A DNA stretch of 46,289 nucleotides from NCBI RefSeq assembly GCF_000003605.2, contig NW_003158724.1, positions 1,036,361 through 1,082,649 of the forward strand. The letters run 5' to 3'. The stretch is from Saccoglossus kowalevskii. Its lineage: Eukaryota; Hemichordata; Enteropneusta; Harrimaniidae. Shown in pieces: positions 39,874 to 46,289 of this stretch (position 1 is the first letter of the stretch; every line of letters begins with the position of its first letter). Made by a program: the position numbers and the translations under genes. The notes under the pieces are model-generated. The model was not told the DNA's origin and did not search any database. It saw nothing but the letters and a program-made list of their open reading frames with translations.

Positions 39874-41139
39874 GTTACTGGTCGTTTAGTTTTAATATAA
39901 TTAATTCTTCCATGTTCCGTGTTTATAGTATCGTCATTGGAATGATGATGCAATTCCGCTAGGAAAGAAATTCTATTGGTGAGAAAACATTAACTTGGAC
40001 GACGAAAACTTTGAAAAAATATACTCTCAAACTTGATGCTTGATGTCATATTTTGGGACTTTGTTATCAGCCAATCTCAATAAATGCAGTATATTGGAAG
40101 TAATAAAATAAAAACAAATATATTCTTCCAAAATTGGAACGTACTCATACTCGTAAAGCATAACGTTTATTACTGAATGAATTGTAATTGGTAACACAGA
40201 CAAATGAGTTTAAAATACACGCATTAATGCGCAATTCCTTATAACCGTGACGATGTGTAATGTGTTTGTTTAATGCACAGTAATGACGTCATAATTACTT
40301 CCCGTAACTCCCAAATATCCCATCACAACGGCTGGCGCTAACACTGTATGCAAACAAGGCATATACTATGCATACGGCATAGTTTGTGAATCGTGGCTCA
40401 GTGCTTGGCGATGATCAACGATACGCAAATCCTAGTATATCTTTAACACGGCGGCAATATAGTTACTGATCTGATCTGGTGTAAATGCATCGATATTTAC
40501 GAAAAGTACGACATTGTTTATGTTCGACGACACGGGTGATGCCTATATTTGCATAAGCTTGAAACCAACGGAATCGTGAATATTAATATATTATATATAT
40601 ATGAAGGGAAAGTTGCTATGTATGCATTCTGGCAGTGCCAATCATATTATGTATTATGTACACAAGTCAGTTGCATGAGAGCAACTTTCAAACACTTACA
40701 AATAAGCAATCTTTAATTTACACTGCGCGAGGTGTCATGTATAAGTTGTAAAAACGATTTATTGTTCATGGTTATTAAATTTATTATTGACATTTGCATC
40801 AATCGTATATCGATCATTACATTTTACAGCCAATCGGCGTGACGTGTGTAAATCCATTTCCTTTCCTGTATAAATATTCTTTATAGTTATCATTAAATAT
40901 TCTTTTAATTTAAATATAATTGTGGTGAACTATGATCGCAGAGCAAGTAGAATATTTATATCTATATATATCTGTTTATTGTATAATATTTGTTGAGTTC
41001 GATTTGTTGGAATATCCACTCGTTCAATGACATGATGAACTCAAACGTGTATGCACTTTGAATTATTAGTACGTACCAGTTATTCAAAACGCATACGCAT
41101 TAACAAAGTATTTCATTAAACATACTCTATTTTGTGCTG

Positions 41140-41141
<2 letters not shown>
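39874..41141. other. Unannotated stretch
   Basis: No gene is recognised. It contains one CRE octamer (listed separately) and AT-rich low-complexity patches. Confidence 0.5.
40284..40291. promoter_or_regulatory. CRE-like octamer TGACGTCA
   Basis: A perfect CRE inside a near-palindrome taatgacgtcataatta, very similar in its flanks to the copy at 4851-4858. Confidence 0.3.
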
Positions 41142-41237
<96 letters not shown>

Positions 41238-41269
41238 TAATAAAAATAATAAAAATAATAATAATAATA
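41142..41269 (+). repeat. (TAA)n microsatellite with imperfect 3' end
   Basis: About 30 TAA units followed by a decayed portion with AAAAAAAT and TAAAAA interruptions. The minus-strand poly-leucine open frame is a repeat artefact. Confidence 0.97.
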
Positions 41270-43315
41270 GGGCCAAACTTGATTGAGTTGGAGGAGCGCT
41301 ATAATTTGTGAGTTTCACTATCCACGGAGTGCTCCTTAAACATAATTGATCGACTCCTGATATCTTTAGAATTAATATCTTTCAGAGATCGATTAAAAGT
41401 GAATATGAAGTATACAAAACAATCCATTAACTGATTAAGCCTGTTGTCTTTGAGGCAAATGTGAACTGGTATATTTATCACGAAAGCTATTCAACATTGA
41501 ATTTAATTATCTTGTCAGCTGCAGTCGGTTGGCCTCACACGACCCCATACTTCAGAGCCCGCGCTGTTATGCTGACACTGAATTTCACTACGGGATATCC
41601 GTTGCCCGCTACTCGTCGCTATCATTACTATTTTCCATGCATCGAAACACAGGATAAAATGAATGATAGTCTGGGAGTATTTTATTCTGAAATAAAAAAA
41701 AAAAAACAGTACTTGTGTCTGTTCCTTGAAGTGATGAACCTTTGAACGCTAACGGTTTCATCGCTACCGATTCTCTTATTTAATCACGTACTTTTTGTAA
41801 CAGTTTTTATTGCCGTCTCGATAAATTGATTAAACACGACTGATTATAATATGCCAACTCAAATTCGAGGTTTTTTTATTCACACAACCCGTACAATGGC
41901 AATCAGTCATGAGTAAGGTGGCCTCATAATAACAGCCAGTATGGAGTTGATTAATAATGAAAGGCAGTACAGTGTCGACTCTTCAGCCATTCACGGTTAC
42001 CTGTTTGGTGTTCAGTGTGGTCGTGCTGTTTCAAGTTTTAAGTTTTTCTATCAAGTCTTGGTTCTTTGTTTGATTCTGACAAGCAGTACTGGTTGTTTTG
42101 ATTAGTTGTCACATATTGTTTGGAATACGTCTTTTATATATTGTATATCGCATTTATTATGCACAATTCCGATCAGATGGATGTAAATTCAATTATTGGA
42201 TTAAACATTGAAAAGTGCACCGATATTTCAAAGTGAATATTTCTTGGTATAGTAATCGTATTGATTGGCAGCCCATCCAATAATGGCTTGCTTAATCTTC
42301 ACGTATTCCTACTTGTAACAAACGTTTATCTCAATATAGTGGTTGACTGTTACTAACACGTGCAACTGTGACAGAATTACGTTTCACCGTTAACACCGAG
42401 CACATTCATTTGAAGACTGGATATAGTATGACCTTTAAACCAAGTGAAGGTACTTATAGCGTGGTACGCGCCACATACTCTTCCTGCTATTTACCAAATA
42501 CAAAAACGTTTAGATTGAAACATATACTGTATCTTGTCGCACATTGACTTCTTTAGTGCATTAAATAGTTACAAATCCCCAAACAGATGTTTAAAGATTA
42601 TTAGGACGATGATTTGATCGAACCATCAATGGCAGTTTAAATTTGTTCCAAAGAAACCCACACAAGACTTGTTTAATCGCCTTTGCACAAATTCCACAAC
42701 AAAGACTGTATATAAAGCGAATATTTTACCACGGTCATGGTTATGGCATGCACGTTTTTACTGGTTCTACCAGTACTTCAAGTTGTTTTCATGACTTTGT
42801 TTTCAAACCGGAAACGAGATAATGTCATACACATCTGAAAGTCATCTGATGTCGAATCATTTTTTTTTCTGAACATACGAAATTTCCAGCAGTTTAATTT
42901 TACCACTGTTGGTCAGTTACTGTTATAATGCAGTTAATGTTTACCTAGGTGTCACATGACATATATGTTTTTGACAATGAAAGTTGAAACTCATTCTATA
43001 TACGTTGTTTAGTCGTGCGTCATATGTGTATCTTCGCTAGCACAGTAAAGTACGAGTAAATGTAAACCAAGACTTTTACGAACAAATTTGGGTGGGCACC
43101 CCTCGCCTCCTCCTCCGACTGACCACAAGAACGGGAAATATATACTTACTCGTAATTCATAGATCAGATGCGTGGTTAATTAATTAAATATTTTATAACC
43201 CACTTAGGGTTAAGTAAGGTAATGTCTATCATGATGTCACATACTACGTGTGAGACATGTCTCTGGTTGTCATGCATGGCGCGTAATTTATTTAAAGAAT
43301 TTGAGTTGCGATAGT
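41270..43315. other. Unannotated stretch
   Basis: No gene is recognised. A 94-codon plus-strand frame at 41461-41745 includes an A-run encoding KKKK and looks like chance. On the minus strand a donor-like ACGA/GTAAGTATA lies at about 43143-43150, downstream (in that orientation) of the G-rich array, but no exon could be defined. Confidence 0.45.
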
Positions 43316-43503
43316 GGTGGTGGCAGTGGATGGGAAGTGACGTTGAAATTAGCAGTGAAGAGATAGGAATGTCGGCGGTGGCAGTGGAAAGGATGAAACG
43401 TTCGTAGTGGCAGGGGGAGAAGGAATGTTGGCGACAGCAGTGGAAAACAATGATATTGGTGCGCGGCAGTAGAGGGGGAGGGACGTCAACAGCGGCAGTA
43501 TAC
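43316..43503 (+). repeat. Decayed G-rich minisatellite, ~57-58-bp period
   Basis: The motif gcagtgga or a close variant starts at 43323, 43381, 43437 and 43495 (spacings 58, 56, 58). A second gcag series falls between them at 43352, 43410 and 43467 (spacings 58, 57). The array is therefore about 3.3 copies of a ~57-bp unit, itself made of two ~29-bp halves, heavily mutated. The plus strand is purine- and G-rich. A minus-strand open frame (43176-43562, 128 codons) covers it but has no recognisable domain. Confidence 0.7.
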
Positions 43504-44406
43504 GTTGGTTGTAATAGTTGAGGGAAATGGAAACGCGTGGTCGTTAAGCTTATCACACACAACTAGGGCTACGAATATGGATTCAATATAAACTAATTTT
43601 ATTTGATATACCAATATATCTATTCACCTGTAAATTCCAACGCTGGCATTGATGTACAGAATGGTTTGGAATATCTGGTTATATATCAATCAATATATAT
43701 GTTCGTATTTGTGCCTGTAATCATTTCAATCAACACATTAAAACGTGCGATACATGTCATACATATTCAGCAAAAGATATTTTGCATGTCATTTAACGGT
43801 TATATGATAGTCCGGGTTGCTCTAATTCAAAATTTATTTAGATTGTATTAAATACTGCTTAATTTTATTGGGAATGAATATTACCATGAGGACAAAATGA
43901 AATTAATATTGCGTCAATGTATTGAATGCCTTCCTGACAGAATGGCAATTTTCGTTTCAAGGGAGAACCAAATTATCTGCAATTGTGCAGCTATCACCAG
44001 ATACACTCAACCAGGCTTAAAATAACTTATCTTATAATAATATTGTCGCTTGTGGGAACCGGTACATGATTGTTACATTTTTCGATGCACTAATACCAAG
44101 TGACCGAATTCAATCGCCGAGGGCGCTTTTTATAATGAGATGCTCAGTTTTGCTCAGTGACACGCTGTTACAACGTCTCAAACTCAAAACAACGTCATTG
44201 TACTTTACACTTACTATGAATAATATGAATAATTGATCTGTGTAAAAACATGTTGAGCAATTAATACTTACTTTTTGGATTTTTTAAATTGGCTTATATA
44301 TAATGTAAATTTTATGGTATCATCGCGTGCCAATCATGCATATCGGAGTCTGGGGACCAACAGCCACAACAACTTGTTTGATGAAAGTATGTGTCGTGAA
44401 GAAATG
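43504..44406. other. Unannotated stretch
   Basis: AT-rich DNA with one chance-length open frame (43603-43851). The string aatcgccgagggc near 44112 also occurs near 16649. Confidence 0.45.
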
Positions 44407-44444
44407 TGTCAATTTTGTGAATAGATGTCAATTTTGTGAATAGA
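44407..44444 (+). repeat. Perfect 19-bp tandem duplication
   Basis: tgtcaattttgtgaataga occurs twice in direct succession without a mismatch, so it is a recent duplication. Confidence 0.9.
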
Positions 44445-44482
44445 CGCCAGTTTTTAAAGTTTACCTATAATACATGGACCTG

Positions 44483-44597
44483 CACTGGCGGATCAAGAAA
44501 TTCGGTAAGGGGCGGGGGTGCGCGCTCCTGTTGACGTGGCCTCTGGGGGGGGGGGGGCTGGGTTTGTCAATTGAGGCGCCCCCTAAATCCGCGCGTG
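44483..44597. mobile_element. GC-rich MITE-like element with CACTGGCGGAT ends
   Basis: The left end CACTGGCGGAT (44483-44493) and the right end ATCCGCGCGTG (44587-44597) are imperfect inverted repeats. The 115-bp body is very GC-rich, with a 13-G run (44545-44557), in AT-rich surroundings. Short elements ending in a CACTGGCGGAT-like sequence and carrying G-runs are, from memory, common in many animal genomes; I do not assign a superfamily. There is no ORF of its own; an 83-codon minus-strand frame across it is a shadow. Confidence 0.6.
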
Positions 44598-44955
44598 CCC
44601 TGTTATCAGGTAAATGTCCTACGCTTTCACTTTGAACTCGTCCTCGCACGCCATAGAAAATATTGATCAAACTAATACTACTGTCTTTATCTTCCCAGTT
44701 TGACATGCACATTAGTCGTTGGATTGATTTAAATGGCAGCGAGATTTATGTTAATAACAGCGCTTTTCCCACAACCCGTGACGCTCTCCCAGTTGTAATC
44801 ATGAATGAGAGTTTTGATAGTTTTGATCTGGTCGTGATATGCATTAAATATAGACTTTGACTCATTAGAGTCCCCCGCTGCGTTCTAATCATTTCAGTAA
44901 TGACCTTTGTACGCGTTGATCTGCGCAACAACTTGAATAAAATGCCCTCACTTTG
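44598..44955. other. Unannotated stretch
   Basis: No gene is recognised. Overlapping 60-65-codon open frames on both strands between 44663 and 44931 show no family features. Confidence 0.4.
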
Positions 44956-45001
44956 TTAAAGAGACTCATAACTCGCGCATGCGCGACGCACATTCCTTTA
45001 A
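44956..45001. repeat. 46-bp palindromic unit with NRF1-like centre
   Basis: Bounded by ttaaag and cctttaa and centred on the perfect 14-bp palindrome TCGCGCATGCGCGA (44973-44986). The centre contains GCGCATGCGC, the core of the NRF1 consensus. The outer inverted ends suggest a tiny mobile unit with TTAA-type edges; alternatively it is an isolated regulatory palindrome. Confidence 0.45.
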
Positions 45002-46289
45002 GTGTTGTTGTAGATGTTACTGAAGTTTATTCAAACAATGTACTTACAACAAACGGTAAACAGAAAACGGTAAATTACCTGCCAAAATAACTGCACAAAA
45101 GAGCAAAAAAAGTGTATTTTTCAACCTTAAAACCGAAACCCCATGGCATGCAAATAAAAACAAACAAACAAACATTGTCTCTTACCCACCATAAAATGAG
45201 ATGCTTAGCCTATTTCATATTTAGGTGAATTCCGCCATGTTTATTTCTAAGAATAGATCCATCACATAGGATTATTTATACATTTAGCGATTAGTTTAAT
45301 CAATTATTGTGCCACACAGGAGATTTGCGATTATTTGAATTCCATCTGATCAATGAATACATAAATCTTTTTTCAAATACCTATCATATTCAGTCTACAT
45401 TATGACTGGTATGCACACTAAAGCGGGACAAATCAACCGCTCAGTTCCGTTCCACAGCGCAGTAATTAAAAAGATTCTGAAGCTACTAGAGTGTTACTAT
45501 GGTGGTTGCATATGCAGTCCATCAAACAACTAAACTGTGTTCTACACTGATACATCCCTTCTATCTCAATACGTTGTCACACGGACGGCTTCCATAATTG
45601 GAAAATTACGATAACTGAGATGATTGACGTCGCGGCATGTCGCGACACCTTTACGAGTGGTTAGACCTACACAGCTGGGATATAGAGCAATTTATCAAGT
45701 CCTTAATTGTTATGTGCTCGAACAACGGGAGATCGAATAACTAGTTATATCGTGTTTAAACGAAATATGTGTCATTTAAAACGTTCTATGGAGTACATTA
45801 ACGACCCTTTTCTCACCTCTTGCAAGACGTGTGTCTATGTTATAATGATTGGCTAAATATCGCTAAGAATGAGAAGGCAAATGACTAGTACAAGTACACC
45901 AGTAAAACGATGAACTCATAAAGTTTTTGTTTTGTTTGTCGCTGAAACATACACGCGACTTTTTCAAGTCCACGTGCGTTTTACATTAAACGTTCATTGG
46001 TTGCTGGGTGGTGTAGTTATCACCGCTTCAGTTCGGTGACGTTACGTCACTCGCATCTTGTTACGGCATAACTTCCGTCATGAGTATCGGTAAACGTTTT
46101 AATAACCTATGAATCTACAGTAAATGACGGAATTGATTGTTACGTCAGGAGATAGATGTGGCACAAAAGGGCGTGAAACATACAAAACAGCGGCAGCGGC
46201 AATCACACAGGGCCTCGACAACTGCTATGACATGAATGGTATTTGTAATACAAGTGTATAGTTGGTAAAATCAGACACAACAGTTCACT
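45002..46289. other. Unannotated stretch at the right edge
   Basis: No gene is recognised. The last 300 bp become GC-richer and carry a double CRE half-site (listed separately) plus several further TGACG/CGTCA half-sites, so a promoter could lie at or beyond the edge. Confidence 0.4.
46037..46049. promoter_or_regulatory. Palindromic double CRE half-site TGACGTTACGTCA
   Basis: Two inverted TGACGT/ACGTCA half-sites share a 13-bp palindrome. More half-sites follow within 110 bp (ccgtca near 46075, tgacgg near 46125, acgtca near 46142). Confidence 0.3.

Noticed and set aside
43176-43562. 128-codon minus-strand gene
   Set aside because: It coincides with a decayed purine-rich tandem repeat, which removes stops on the opposite strand; no domain seen.

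Overview
This window looks like intergenic or long-intron DNA from a draft eukaryotic nuclear assembly, most likely an invertebrate animal. The evidence is AT-rich composition (roughly one third GC by eye), long pure microsatellites (TA, CA/TA, TAA, GTT, AAAT/AAAC), two minisatellites, two runs of N, short non-autonomous transposon-like elements, and no dense bacterial-style gene layout. CpG does not look strongly depleted, which fits invertebrate intergenic DNA. I cannot name the species.

No protein-coding gene can be called with confidence. I saw no recognisable conserved domain, no rRNA and no convincing functional tRNA. Open frames of 60-130 codons are expected by chance here, and the longest ones lie inside tandem repeats. 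The best gene-related signals are: (i) a possible promoter and non-coding first exon at 5429-5713 (perfect CRE, TCAGT initiator-like site, an ATG-free stretch of about 250 bp, then a good splice donor); (ii) a possible exon at 30117-30400; (iii) a weak ATG-initiated exon-like ORF at 39568-39869; (iv) a weak exon-like ORF at 27124-27312.

Layout: 1-11 kb holds (TA)n tracts, the promoter candidate, and a 54-bp repeat at the left edge whose inverted copy is at 10790. 15-21 kb holds several hairpin or TIR elements and a tRNA-derived SINE-like sequence. 22.4-23.5 kb holds a 26-bp minisatellite with higher-order structure and a nested AAAT/AAAC/AAAT array. 28.7-29.2 kb holds a 20-bp minisatellite without a single indel. 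30.6 kb is a CA/TA tract. 33.9 kb is a second copy, inverted, of the 15-kb element. 41.1 kb is a TAA tract, 43.3 kb a decayed G-rich minisatellite, and 44.4-45.0 kb a cluster of a short tandem duplication, a GC-rich TIR element and an NRF1-like palindrome.

Four internal homologies stand out: 1-54 with 10790-10843, 9266-9334 with 24326-24388, 15009-15117 with 33946-34064, and the paired arms of the 17.4-kb and 20.8-kb foldbacks. They indicate several families of short, probably non-autonomous mobile elements. The octamer TGACGTCA occurs seven times, well above the number expected from composition.
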